DNA of 64,000 nt from Candidatus Thiodiazotropha sp. (ex Myrtea sp. 'scaly one' KF741663) (GCA_025655555.1 JAHXIQ010000001.1:372001-436000); one strand, 5' to 3'. Counted from the first letter of the stretch, positions 27,703-35,559 are shown. Notes: a model not told the origin generated them from the letters alone. A program made the numbers and translations.

Positions 27703-27718
27703 TGCAGGGATCGTGCCA
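27703..27718 (-). promoter_or_regulatory. Sigma-54 promoter of flgBCDE
   Basis: The minus strand reads TGGCACGATCCCTGCA, a near-perfect TGGCAC-N5-TTGCA with exact GG-N10-GC spacing. The expected transcript starts about 25 bp before the flgB ATG. Confidence 0.85.
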
Positions 27719-27820
27719 GACCCTCTCTATTGCGTTTCTCGCGGATACTTCAGGGAAATACAGACCGACTGATCGGAAAAATGCGGCAAGCAACTGCCGC
27801 TTTTCGGCAAGGATTGCCGC

Positions 27821-28666
27821 TCAGGACTTGAGTCGATAGGAAATGCCGCCGTGACCCACCTTCATATCGAAGCGATTACTCAGCTGGTTAATCGACTCAG
27901 TAGATCCGAGGAACAGATAGCCACCGGGATTCAGGGCATTGGCCAGTCGATCGACAATATCCTTCTTCAATTCATTGGAGAAGTAGATCAACACATTGCG
28001 GCAGAAGATGATGTCGAATTTCCCCATGGCCTGATAACTACCGGCCAGATTCAGGGAACGGAAATTGACGCGCCGTTTGATCTCCGGACGCACCTCCAGA
28101 CAGTGCTCTTTGTTAGGTGTAAAAAAGCGCTTCTGCTGATCCAGGGTCAAACCACGTTCGACAGTCAGGCCACAATAGATGCCGGCCTTTGCCTCTGCAA
28201 GCACCTTGCTTGAGATATCAGTGGCCTCAATGCTGACTGGTCGACCACGTCCGCTCTTCGTCTCGTATTCCTCAACCGTCATGCTGATATTATAGGGTTC
28301 CTGCCCGCTGGAGCATGCCGCAGACCAGATGCGGATACTACCGCCACGGGTCTGATTGAGATCGGACAGAATCGTCTCTTTCATCAAGATATAGTGCCCG
28401 ATGTCACGAAACCAGAAGGTTTCGTTGGTGGTCATCGCATCGATGACTTTAACCTTGAGCTGGGACTGTACCGGGGACCTGAGTTTTTGCAGGAGTTCAC
28501 CGACAGATTCAACTTGGATCTCCTTCATCAGACTACCCAGTCGGCTGGACACCAGATACTCTTTCCCCATACCCAGCTGGATACCGCAAGCGTCCTGCAG
28601 AAACTGCTGGAAGGCCTGATAGTCAGTCGGCTTGATAGGTTGAATGGAACTCGACCTTTGGTACAT
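27821..28666 (-). CDS. cheR: Chemotaxis protein methyltransferase CheR
   Basis: CheR transfers methyl groups from SAM to glutamates of chemoreceptors. The 281-residue protein has the small helical N-terminal CheR domain (DYQAFQQFLQDACGIQLGMGKEYLVSSRL) and the methyltransferase domain with IRIWSAACSSGQEPYNISM (SAM loop, about 109-127), FDIIFCRNVLIYF (about 214-226) and the GGYLFLGSTESI segment. No C-terminal pentapeptide-binding TPR follows. It lies 35 bp downstream of cheV and upstream of flgB, the common cheV-cheR-flgB order of polar flagellates. Confidence 0.97.
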   Translation of the reverse strand: MYQRSSSIQPIKPTDYQAFQQFLQDACGIQLGMGKEYLVSSRLGSLMKEIQVESVGELLQKLRSPVQSQLKVKVIDAMTTNETFWFRDIGHYILMKETILSDLNQTRGGSIRIWSAACSSGQEPYNISMTVEEYETKSGRGRPVSIEATDISSKVLAEAKAGIYCGLTVERGLTLDQQKRFFTPNKEHCLEVRPEIKRRVNFRSLNLAGSYQAMGKFDIIFCRNVLIYFSNELKKDIVDRLANALNPGGYLFLGSTESINQLSNRFDMKVGHGGISYRLKS

Positions 28667-28701
28667 GACGCTACTATTCTACTGTTACGTGAATCCAGTG
28701 A

Positions 28702-29619
28702 TCAGGCAAGTTGTTTGAGTCGCTCCGTCACTCTTCCCACCAACTCATCAGGCATAAATTTGGCGAGAAAGTGATCTGCCCCCACTTTTTTCACCATATT
28801 TTCATTGAAGACGCCACTCAAAGAGGAGTGGAGAATGACATAGAGATCCGCCAATTTAGCATCCTCACGGATAGCAGTTACCAGAGAGTAACCATCCATC
28901 TTGGGCATCTCGATATCTGAAACCACCATGGCCAGCCAATCGCTGACTTTACCTTCCTTAGACCATTCCCGGAGCAGATCCAGCGCCTCTTTACCATCCT
29001 TTGCCAGAATGGTTTCTATGCCGATTTCATCCATGACCTTTTTCATCTGGTGGCGTGCCACCATGGAGTCATCTACCAATAAAATCTTAAGCTGATCGAG
29101 GTCCGCACCGGTCTCCTCTATGGGATTATTGAGTTCTTCATCGATCCCTAAAACCTCACTCAATACCTTCTCTACATCAATAATTTCAACCAATCCATCG
29201 TCTATCTCCGTCACTGCAGTCATGTAACTGCTGCGTCCCAATCCCATCGGTGGCGGCAGGATATCTTCCCAATGGGTATTGACGATACGTTCCACATTAC
29301 CCACCAAGAATGCGAGCATGCGTCGATTGTACTCAGTAATAATAATGAAATAGTCAGTCGGGGCGCCCATTTGCGGTCCCCCGATGGCATGACAGAGATC
29401 CATCACCGGAATGTTATTGCCACGAAGACTGGCAATCCCACGTATCACTTTATGGGCACCTGGTGTTTGGGTCAGCGGCGGGCACTGCACCACTTCCTTC
29501 ACTTTGAAGACGTTGATGCCAAATACCTGACGACCCTGGAGACGAAAAAGCAGCAGTTCAAGTCGATTCTGACCCGCCAGCATGGTTCGCTGATTGATAC
29601 CATCCAGCATGCCCGCCAT
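28702..29619 (-). CDS. cheV: Chemotaxis coupling protein CheV
   Basis: CheV couples chemoreceptors to CheA and buffers the signal through a receiver domain. The start MAGMLDGINQRTMLAGQNRLELLLF is chosen because GGAGG lies 6 bp upstream; total 305 residues. The CheW-like domain covers about 15-160 (RQVFGINVFKVKEVVQCPPL, VIRGIASLRGNNIPVMDL). The receiver domain covers about 180-300, with DDSMVARHQMKKVM, phospho-acceptor Asp in VVSDIEMPKMDGYSL and a conserved Lys in FLAKFMPDEL. A sigma-28 promoter lies at 29668-29694. It precedes cheR. Confidence 0.97.
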   Translation of the reverse strand: MAGMLDGINQRTMLAGQNRLELLLFRLQGRQVFGINVFKVKEVVQCPPLTQTPGAHKVIRGIASLRGNNIPVMDLCHAIGGPQMGAPTDYFIIITEYNRRMLAFLVGNVERIVNTHWEDILPPPMGLGRSSYMTAVTEIDDGLVEIIDVEKVLSEVLGIDEELNNPIEETGADLDQLKILLVDDSMVARHQMKKVMDEIGIETILAKDGKEALDLLREWSKEGKVSDWLAMVVSDIEMPKMDGYSLVTAIREDAKLADLYVILHSSLSGVFNENMVKKVGADHFLAKFMPDELVGRVTERLKQLA

Positions 29620-29667
29620 AATTTGCCTCCTCACCAGTTGATACAGTTTTCATTCACTGCATGCCCT

Positions 29668-29694
29668 ATGGCGGCTTAGAAGCCCTATTCTTTA
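29668..29694 (-). promoter_or_regulatory. Sigma-28 promoter of cheV-cheR
   Basis: The minus strand reads TAAA-N15-GCCGCCAT; the -35 box is perfect and the -10 box matches GCCGATAA at five of eight positions with exact spacing. It lies about 50 bp upstream of the cheV ATG. Confidence 0.6.
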
Positions 29695-29767
29695 ACGATA
29701 ATCACCCGCCTAAGCCCGATTCAAGACCTGCCCAAACAACCTATTTTCCAGGCATTTTTTAATTTAG

Positions 29768-29783
29768 CGGCACAATGATTGCT
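29768..29783 (+). promoter_or_regulatory. Sigma-54 promoter of flgA
   Basis: CGGCACAATGATTGCT has GG-N10-GC spacing (GG 29769-29770, GC 29781-29782) and a perfect TTGCT -12 element. The predicted transcript start is near 29794, so only the ATG codons at 29813 or 29822 can be the flgA start. Confidence 0.8.
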
Positions 29784-29812
29784 TGTTTCTTTTAGTGAAT
29801 AAACCCAAACGG

Positions 29813-30532
29813 ATGCGCAAGATGAGCTGTTACTCAGTAAAAAACATACTTCTGGCCATACTCCTGCTATTTTCCGCAGGCGCTCTCCAGGCATCGGACA
29901 GTGAGCACCAACCCCATGAGTCGATCATCTCAGCGGTCGAGAACCGTCTTGCCGCCGAATTCACCCAAGCAGGTGAAAAGCTTGTCATAGCCATTACCCC
30001 ACTCGACCACCGGCTAAAACTCGCCCGGTGCGAGACTTCCCTTGAAACCTTTGATCCCCCAGGCGGCATCAGTCTGGGAAGGACCACTGTCGGTGTCAGC
30101 TGCCAGTTACCAAAGCCTTGGACACTCTACGTCTCTGCCAATGTTGGGCGCGAAATGCCGGTAGCAGTCGCCCAGCGTGATCTGAGCCGGGGCACTCCCA
30201 TCGGACCGGACGATCTTTCACTGGAGATCATGAACACCTCCCACCTGCTGCGAGGCCATTTTTCATCGGTCGAAGAAATTAATGGCCGTACCCTGAAGCG
30301 TACGCTACGCCGGGGTCAGGTCGTGACACCCAGCATGCTGGTGGTACAGAAAACTGTCCGCCGTGGTGAGCAGATCACCATACTGGCGGGGGCCGGTCCC
30401 ATCGAGGTGCGCAGTCGGGGCAAGGCCCTGCGGGATGGAAATCCGGGAGATCTGATCCCGGTACTGAACCTGGCATCCAAGAAAAAGCTGGAGGCTCGTG
30501 TCGTCACCTCGGGATTGGTATCAACGCAGTGA
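29813..30532 (+). CDS. flgA: Flagellar P-ring assembly chaperone FlgA
   Basis: FlgA is a periplasmic chaperone needed to assemble FlgI into the P ring. The 239-residue precursor has a signal peptide (NILLAILLLFSAGALQAS). The C-terminal SAF domain includes VAQRDLSRGTPIGPDDLSLE and LRRGQVVTPSMLVVQKTVRRGEQI (about 125-190), ending with the conserved GNPGDLIPVLNLASKKKLEARV. An ATG nine bases further on (MSCYSVKN) is an alternative start. It is divergent from cheV, and flgM and flgN follow on the same strand. Confidence 0.95.
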   Translation: MRKMSCYSVKNILLAILLLFSAGALQASDSEHQPHESIISAVENRLAAEFTQAGEKLVIAITPLDHRLKLARCETSLETFDPPGGISLGRTTVGVSCQLPKPWTLYVSANVGREMPVAVAQRDLSRGTPIGPDDLSLEIMNTSHLLRGHFSSVEEINGRTLKRTLRRGQVVTPSMLVVQKTVRRGEQITILAGAGPIEVRSRGKALRDGNPGDLIPVLNLASKKKLEARVVTSGLVSTQ

Positions 30533-30572
30533 AAACAGGGGAATCAAACGCCTTCAAAATCGCCATAGCTGT

Positions 30573-30599
30573 TAAAGTAATAGGTATGAATGTCGATAG
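30573..30599 (+). promoter_or_regulatory. Sigma-28 promoter of flgM-flgN
   Basis: TAAA-N15-GTCGATAG matches the FliA consensus TAAA-N15-GCCGATAA, with only two changes in the -10 box and exact spacing. It lies 37 bp upstream of the flgM ATG, so the anti-sigma factor would be under control of its own target, as in enterics. Confidence 0.8.
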
Positions 30600-30635
30600 A
30601 ATGACATATCAACAGCAGCGCAGCAGAGGATAGCC

Positions 30636-30950
30636 ATGGCCATCGAAATCAACAGTCTTACCAGCAGAAATCTGCAGAACGTCGGGGACAACAGTAACGT
30701 CCAGCGTTCCCAGGGCAATCCTGCGGTTAGCCGGGTTGCAGCGGGCAAGGTAGGCGGTAAAAATGACTCATTCGACAAAACAGGTTCCGCTGCCATGCTG
30801 CAGGAGCTCGAGGGACGAATTGCGCAGATGCCCGTGGTGGATGCACAACAGGTGGAAGCCGTGCAACGCGCATTGGCCACCGGCAGTTTCACCATCGATC
30901 CACAGAGCGCCGCAGGCAAGATGCTCTTCATGGAAATTTCCCTTCCCTGA
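30636..30950 (+). CDS. flgM: Anti-sigma-28 factor FlgM
   Basis: FlgM binds FliA (sigma-28) until the hook is complete and is then exported. The 104-residue protein starts MAIEINSLTSRNLQNVGD and has a Ser/Gly-rich disordered N-terminal half. The C-terminal sigma-binding helices are MLQELEGRIAQMPVVDAQQVEAVQRALATGSFTIDPQSAAGKMLFMEISL (about 52-103), a clear FlgM domain (V(D)..(R/K)(V).....(I)..G.Y.ID...(A).(K)(L)(L)). AGAGGATAGCC precedes the ATG. flgN follows 5 bp after its stop. Confidence 0.95.
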   Translation: MAIEINSLTSRNLQNVGDNSNVQRSQGNPAVSRVAAGKVGGKNDSFDKTGSAAMLQELEGRIAQMPVVDAQQVEAVQRALATGSFTIDPQSAAGKMLFMEISLP

Positions 30951-30955
30951 CCCTG

Positions 30956-31432
30956 ATGGACGCTAACCCGGAAGCACAATCTGCATTCATCGACTTACTG
31001 AGACTCGAGATCGAGCAGACACAGCGTCTGCTCGATCTGCTTCAACAAGAGTATCAGCTACTCCAAGCCGCCCCTTCAGAGGCTTTGAAAAAACTACAGA
31101 CAGAAAAGAAAATTCAACTGGAGGCAGTTGAAAAAAGCGCCACCAAACACCGTCAGTTTCTTCTCAAGCAGGGTTTAACCACTGATAGACAGGGCACTGA
31201 GACGTTTATCGACGACAATACGGAACTGTTAGGGGCATGGAAACAGTATCTGACCCTGCTGGAGAAATGCCAAAAGCAGAATGACATCAATGGTGGTGCT
31301 GTCGAACTCAATCAACGGCAGGTCAACCAGGCATTGAGTATTCTGCTGGGCATGGGTAACGCCAATAAAACCTATGGACCTTCCGGCGAGTCTCGCCCGA
31401 CCAACCCTTCCAAATCTCTGGGCAAGGCCTGA
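30956..31432 (+). CDS. flgN: Flagellar export chaperone FlgN
   Basis: FlgN is the cytoplasmic chaperone of FlgK and FlgL. The 158-residue protein is largely alpha-helical, beginning LLRLEIEQTQRLLDLLQQEYQLLQAAPSEALKKLQTEKKIQLEAVEKSA, typical of FlgN, and ends with a Ser/Pro-rich tail containing the common (N)KTYGPSGES motif. It follows flgM by 5 bp in the usual flgAMN arrangement. No terminator is obvious; a 105-bp gap separates it from the convergent arsenosugar genes. Confidence 0.93.
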   Translation: MDANPEAQSAFIDLLRLEIEQTQRLLDLLQQEYQLLQAAPSEALKKLQTEKKIQLEAVEKSATKHRQFLLKQGLTTDRQGTETFIDDNTELLGAWKQYLTLLEKCQKQNDINGGAVELNQRQVNQALSILLGMGNANKTYGPSGESRPTNPSKSLGKA

Positions 31433-31537
31433 TCGTAGTTTTCATTCATCACTCATGAATATCACCTAGGGCCTGTTAGTCTATATAGGACATTTCTCTG
31501 TTGGTCTGTTTCTCTTATACCTACGATGGCGAGGTAA

Positions 31538-32173
31538 TCAGAGAATACCGTAGACAGGCACGGCAATATTCAATGATTTGAGCTGTTGCAAGTCACTCGG
31601 ACGATCAAGATCCCACAGGGTGGGCAACTCGCGCCAACGCCAGCCGATTTTGCTCAAGGCTTGTCGTGTGGTTTCTGCAACTGTCTCTTTGCCCCATTCG
31701 TGCCCATGAAAAAGACTGTCATCCCAAGCATTCAAGCCCAATAGTACATAGCCGCCATCCTCTGCCGGCCCAATGACAGCGTCTTCCCCTGCGGTGAGCC
31801 AATCAAATGTCTGCTGCAGATGATTGGCTGTCAGTGCGGGACAATCCACCCCCAGTAGCACGATACGACGATAGCGTTTCAACGACTGCCTGACTGCGTA
31901 TCCCATGCGCTCACCGAGATCTTCGCCCTGCTGCACAAAGAGGGAAAGCGAGTGACGTTTCGCCAGTGATTGGAGCAGTGGGTGTGTGGTATCCGGTGAC
32001 ACCCACAGTTCAATGTCATAGGGCGTCTCATTGGCGATCCACGCAATCTCGCGTTCTAGCAGTTGACTATAGAGTTTGGTAGCAGCACGCTCACCGATGG
32101 CAGGTACCAATCTGGTCTTCACCTGCCCTGCATAAGGCGCTTTGGCAAATATCAGGACGGCGTTGTCTTGCAT
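31538..32173 (-). CDS. Arsenosugar biosynthesis glycosyltransferase-like protein (TIGR04282 type)
   Basis: The 211-residue protein (start MQDNAVLIFAKAPYAGQVKTRL) is a nucleotide-binding GT-A fold protein of the DUF2064/TIGR04282 family. KTRLVPAIGERAATKLYSQLLER is the conserved nucleotide-sugar loop, and LLGVDCPALTANHLQ and VIGPAEDGGYVLLGL are family motifs. Together with the next two genes it forms the widespread but biochemically little-explored arsenosugar cluster. Its start overlaps the end of the upstream glycosyltransferase gene by 22 bp, so translation is probably coupled. It lies convergent to flgN. Confidence 0.88.
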   Translation of the reverse strand: MQDNAVLIFAKAPYAGQVKTRLVPAIGERAATKLYSQLLEREIAWIANETPYDIELWVSPDTTHPLLQSLAKRHSLSLFVQQGEDLGERMGYAVRQSLKRYRRIVLLGVDCPALTANHLQQTFDWLTAGEDAVIGPAEDGGYVLLGLNAWDDSLFHGHEWGKETVAETTRQALSKIGWRWRELPTLWDLDRPSDLQQLKSLNIAVPVYGIL

Positions 32174-32844
32174 GGCCTGTAGAAACCGGCAAGTCGCGCA
32201 GGACTGACACCCAGCCAATAGGCCAGTCTCAGACCCCACATCAAAACAATGGTGCGTAGAATACCCTGCTGCTCCCAACGACGGCTTGAGGTCAATAGTT
32301 TCTCTCTGAGACAGACTGGCAGCATGTGTCGTTTTAATCGTCGGCTGATCTCAATATCTTCCATCAGCGCTTGTTCTGGATACCCTTCGACCCGTGCGAA
32401 AAGCGAACGGTGGATAAAAATACCCTGATCTCCAGTGGCGATGCCGCTCCGGCGGGAGCGCCAGTTCATCATGCGCTCCACCAGGCGTAAAAGTGACTGA
32501 CTCCCACTCAGGCGGATATCGAATCGTCCCCACCCTGCCCCATTGGAAACGGCATCAAAAATAGCACGGTCCACGCTGGGTTCGACAAGGCTGTCCACAT
32601 GTAGAAACCAGAAGACGTCACCTGTCGCCACGTTGGCTCCCAGGTTCATCTGAGTGGCGCGTCCTGGGGGCGAGGTGAGCAAGTGATCCACATGAGGCTT
32701 GAGTGTGTCTGACGGTAGGTTCTCACTGCCGCCATCGACCACGATAAGCTCATGACCGGCAGCCCTGAAGCTGGCCAGACGTTTCACACTCTCTACCGCA
32801 AGCTCACCCTCGTTTAGAATCGGTACGATGATACTCAGACGCAT
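32152..32844 (-). CDS. Arsenosugar biosynthesis glycosyltransferase (TIGR04283 type)
   Basis: A family 2 glycosyltransferase of 230 residues, start MRLSIIVPILNEGELAVESVKRL. It has VVDGGSENL (donor binding) and WFLHVDSLVEP (DXD equivalent), and a C-terminal EDIEISRRLKRH catalytic segment with a hydrophobic end (LRTIVLMWGLRLAYWLGVSP). TIGR04283 proteins occur with ArsS and are thought to attach sugars during arsenosugar synthesis; direct biochemistry is scarce. A CATCRFL-type C-terminal cysteine run is seen only in a different frame, so it is not part of this protein. Confidence 0.88.
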   Translation of the reverse strand: MRLSIIVPILNEGELAVESVKRLASFRAAGHELIVVDGGSENLPSDTLKPHVDHLLTSPPGRATQMNLGANVATGDVFWFLHVDSLVEPSVDRAIFDAVSNGAGWGRFDIRLSGSQSLLRLVERMMNWRSRRSGIATGDQGIFIHRSLFARVEGYPEQALMEDIEISRRLKRHMLPVCLREKLLTSSRRWEQQGILRTIVLMWGLRLAYWLGVSPARLAGFYRPCKTTPS

Positions 32845-32866
32845 TTCTATTGGTTGCCGGATAATA

Positions 32867-33832
32867 CTACTCGTCCAGTGCGCCACCACAGCTGCTGCCC
32901 TGTCCCGCAGTACAGCCAAAGCAGTGTTCAGCCACCCGAATCGGTGCTGCCGATAAATCGCTGTCGAGAAGGTCTCTCAGGTGCGGGTGGACTTTGTTCT
33001 CATGACCCAGCGGTATTTTCAACATCTGATTGAAGTCGCAATCATAGACATAACCCTGCCAATCCACACTCAACAACTGCCGGCACATCACACCATCCAG
33101 GTTTTCGGGTCTATAAGAATCGCGCAGAAGCTGAAGATAATCCTGGAACTTCCCCTTAGATTGCAACAGGCTGCCAAAACGTTGAATTGGCATATTGGTG
33201 ATTGTGAACAGCTGGTTGAATTGAATGCCGAACCGCTCATCAAGCTGCTTTCTGTAGTCTGCCTCAAGTGGACCCTGGGGCGGTGGTAGACTGGGTCCGG
33301 TAGGGTTATAGACCAGATTGAGTTGCAGAGGTGACTCAAGTGAACCGTACCCAAGCTGGTTGAGTCGCTTCAGGCCCTCAATGCTGTCATGGTAGGTCCC
33401 CTTACCACGCTGGCTGTCAACATTCTCTTCCAGATAGCATGGCAGGGAGGCAACAACTTCCACCTCATGTGCTGCCAGAAACTCCGCCAAATCCTCCTGT
33501 CCCGGCTCCAGCAGGATAGTCAGATTACAGCGGTCGATAACATGCACACCCATCCCCGCTGCAGCTTCTACCAGATAACGGAAATCCCGATTCAATTCAG
33601 GCGCCCCACCGGTCAGGTCCAGCGTTTTTAACTGATGATTCCTTAGAAAACGCAGCACCACATCGATTGTCTCCCGGCTCATCTCTTCCGAACGCTTGGG
33701 ACCGGCATTGACGTGACAGTGGACACAAGAGAGGTTACAGCGATAACCGAGATTCACTTGTAGCGTTTCAAGCTTTCCTCGATGAATGGCGGGAAAGCTG
33801 GTTGGCTGTAAGAGATGAGCGGTATCGATCAT
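32867..33832 (-). CDS. arsS: Arsenosugar biosynthesis radical SAM protein ArsS
   Basis: The 321-residue protein has the radical-SAM cluster motif CNLSCVHC (about 33-40) after LETLQVNLGYR, and GGAPEL as the SAM-binding GGE-equivalent. The ArsS C-terminal domain has several further cysteines (GVMCRQLLSVDWQGYVYDCDF and CFGCTAGQGSSCGGAL), probably for auxiliary clusters. ArsS is proposed to link dimethylarsenic to the 5'-deoxyadenosyl/ribose moiety. The arsenic methyltransferase ArsM, which normally makes the substrate, is not present in this window. Confidence 0.93.
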   Translation of the reverse strand: MIDTAHLLQPTSFPAIHRGKLETLQVNLGYRCNLSCVHCHVNAGPKRSEEMSRETIDVVLRFLRNHQLKTLDLTGGAPELNRDFRYLVEAAAGMGVHVIDRCNLTILLEPGQEDLAEFLAAHEVEVVASLPCYLEENVDSQRGKGTYHDSIEGLKRLNQLGYGSLESPLQLNLVYNPTGPSLPPPQGPLEADYRKQLDERFGIQFNQLFTITNMPIQRFGSLLQSKGKFQDYLQLLRDSYRPENLDGVMCRQLLSVDWQGYVYDCDFNQMLKIPLGHENKVHPHLRDLLDSDLSAAPIRVAEHCFGCTAGQGSSCGGALDE

Positions 33833-34130
33833 GGTCGTGTTTTTCTCAGTGTTCGGCAGTCCGGGTATAGCACTATTTGCACCTTTCTATTCAGAGGATA
33901 CGAAACAGAGTGTTAATCAGATGCATTTTCCCCATGCATCGTCTCAGTCGATACCCAGCGTGTCGTGAGCACATGTAATCCAGTGAGATAAAGTTCAATC
34001 AACTTATTGAAAGAATTGTATTTATGTAAAAAATCATGAAGTTGGTCATAGATATGAATGGTAGTGCATTGCATTTTTATAATTAATTCCTAATATACTT
34101 AATTATAATCTTTGATATATGGAGAAACCC
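33833..34130. other. AT-rich intergenic region with dyad
   Basis: Nearly 300 bp without a gene, becoming strongly AT-rich towards the small membrane gene. A perfect 10-bp inverted repeat TTATAATTAA-N12-TTAATTATAA (34077-34108) overlaps a TATAAT box at 34104-34109. This suggests an operator over the promoter of the 34131 gene. Confidence 0.5.
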
Positions 34131-34376
34131 ATGCTACCAATTTTGTCAGGCCTAATCCTCGCGATGCTGTTCGGCCTGATGTCCTTCGCAGTCTATGGGC
34201 TGGAGGGACTGACTGAATATGCCTGGATCGATACTGTCTTCTGGGCGCTCATCCTGACTGGCACCGCCATTACACTGATTAATGAAGTGGGCCAGTGCAT
34301 TCTATGCAGAGTTCGGCACTGGTTCAAAATCGCCAGACTTGAAAAGTTCTGCACCCAATTGTCCTGCGCGAAGTAA
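34131..34376 (+). CDS. Small two-helix membrane protein, unknown function
   Basis: I do not recognise this gene. The 81-residue product has two membrane segments (ILSGLILAMLFGLMSFAVYGL and WIDTVFWALILTGTAITLI) followed by a short basic tail with three cysteines (QCILCRVRHWFKIARLEKFCTQLSCAK has four). An ATG 12 bases earlier is open, but GGAG sits 6 bp before the chosen ATG. It lies between the arsenosugar cluster and the tRNA-Arg att site, and a palindromic promoter region precedes it. Size and neighbourhood do not allow a functional call. Confidence 0.55.
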   Translation: MLPILSGLILAMLFGLMSFAVYGLEGLTEYAWIDTVFWALILTGTAITLINEVGQCILCRVRHWFKIARLEKFCTQLSCAK

Positions 34377-34426
34377 TTTATCGACAATCTACCCATCGCT
34401 ACACTGGTAGCATATGCCGCGACTGT

Positions 34427-34432
34427 TATAAT
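34427..34432 (+). promoter_or_regulatory. -10 box of the original tRNA-Arg promoter
   Basis: A perfect TATAAT followed by a GC-rich discriminator (CGCCGGCC) ends 11 bp before the tRNA 5' fragment. This is typical of stable-RNA promoters under stringent control. The -35 box is weak. It now drives the tRNA fragment and possibly the integrase. Confidence 0.6.
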
Positions 34433-34443
34433 CGCCGGCCAAT

Positions 34444-34496
34444 GCCCTCGTAGCTCAGCAGGATAGAGCAATCGCCTCCTAAGCGATAGGTCACAG
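34444..34496 (+). repeat. attL: Left attachment site: 53-bp 5' fragment of tRNA-Arg(CCT)
   Basis: These 53 bp are identical to the first 53 bases of the intact tRNA-Arg at 41145-41197, covering the acceptor 5' strand, D arm, anticodon arm and variable loop, and then diverge. The T arm and 3' acceptor strand are missing. Together with the right copy it brackets an AT-rich segment with an integrase at its left end, so it is read as the left att site. Confidence 0.92.
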
Positions 34497-34543
34497 AGTA
34501 TTTATACCTATCAATCAGATGGTTATGTAGTGGATCTCGTACT

Positions 34544-34563
34544 TTGGGACAATACGGGGACAA
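34544..34563 (+). repeat. Left end repeat, possible integrase arm site
   Basis: TTGGGACAATACGGGGACAA matches 41026-41045 near the right end at 17 of 20 positions, in the same orientation. Each copy consists of two GGGACAA half-units spaced about 13 bp. It lies just before the integrase ATG. Confidence 0.55.
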
Positions 34564-34569
34564 TTCACT

Positions 34570-35559
34570 ATGGCCACCATCACCTCTCGCACACCGGGAA
34601 AGTACCAGGTCAAGGTACGCAGACAAGGCTATCCGACTCAGTCAAAGACTTTCTCCAGCAAGAAATTAGCTCAACAGTGGGCTAGAAAAATCGAATCTGA
34701 AATGGAACAGGGAGTGTTCCTTGACTTGAAACTTGCACGAAACACTACACTCAGCCAACTAATGTTGAGATATGAAGCGGAAATTCTTCCTGATAAGCGT
34801 TCTCAACAGCCCATTAGATCTCTCATTTGCACACTTAACGCAGAGATTGGCCACTACAATCTAGTCAACCTTACACCTCGCCTGCTTTCAGAACACAGAG
34901 ATAAGAGATTACAATCTGTCAGCCCGGAGACAGCAAGAAAAGACCTACTCTTCCTGCAGTGCTTATTCAACACAGCGTCTAAAGAATGGGGCATTAATCT
35001 TCCTCTCGGTAATCCTGTAAGTAAAGTTACCCTACCAAGAAGACCTAGAAGCAGGAATCGAAGGGCGACTGTCAGTGAAATTAGGTTGCTTTGTTCGGAT
35101 CAAACTGTGGGTGATCTTGTGACCTTCGCTATAGAGACGGGCATGAGACGAGGAGAAATATCGAGCATGGAGTGGCAGCATATCAACTGGGCCTCTCAGA
35201 CACTATCTATTCCTATTACTAAGACAAATATGCCCAGGACTATTCCAATATCAAACAGAGCATTAGAGACGCTCAGAGGGCTTCCTAGGCGGTTAGATGG
35301 AAGGGTTTGGGGAATAAGACCAGACAGCATCACGCAGGCATTTCAGCGGGCCTGCAAAAGGACTGGGATAGAGAATCTTAGATTCCATGACTTAAGGCAT
35401 GAGGCCACTTCCAGATTCTTCGAGATGGGATTGTCAATCATGGAGGTGAGTGCCATTACAGGGCATCAGGATCTTAGGATGTTGAAGCGATATACACACA
35501 TAAGGCCTGAAACACTTGTGAATAAACTTCAGAATTACCATAAGGAAGAATTAGCGTAA
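34570..35559 (+). CDS. Tyrosine recombinase / phage-type integrase
   Basis: The 329-residue protein catalyses insertion and excision of the element. The N-terminal arm and core-binding domains come first (VKVRRQGYPTQSKTFSSKKLAQQWARKIESEMEQG). The catalytic domain has the first Arg in ETGMRRGEISSMEW (about 194-207), the H-x-x-R box as HDLRHEATSRFFEMGL (about 272-287), and GHQDLRMLKRYTHI with the nucleophile Tyr in KRYTH (about 308). All four residues are present, so it appears active. It begins 73 bp past the attL repeat. It could be transcribed from the tRNA promoter at 34427. Confidence 0.95.
   Translation: MATITSRTPGKYQVKVRRQGYPTQSKTFSSKKLAQQWARKIESEMEQGVFLDLKLARNTTLSQLMLRYEAEILPDKRSQQPIRSLICTLNAEIGHYNLVNLTPRLLSEHRDKRLQSVSPETARKDLLFLQCLFNTASKEWGINLPLGNPVSKVTLPRRPRSRNRRATVSEIRLLCSDQTVGDLVTFAIETGMRRGEISSMEWQHINWASQTLSIPITKTNMPRTIPISNRALETLRGLPRRLDGRVWGIRPDSITQAFQRACKRTGIENLRFHDLRHEATSRFFEMGLSIMEVSAITGHQDLRMLKRYTHIRPETLVNKLQNYHKEELA

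Noticed and set aside
34444-34496. Second functional tRNA-Arg gene
   Set aside because: The T arm and 3' acceptor strand are missing and the sequence diverges directly after position 53, so it is an att fragment.
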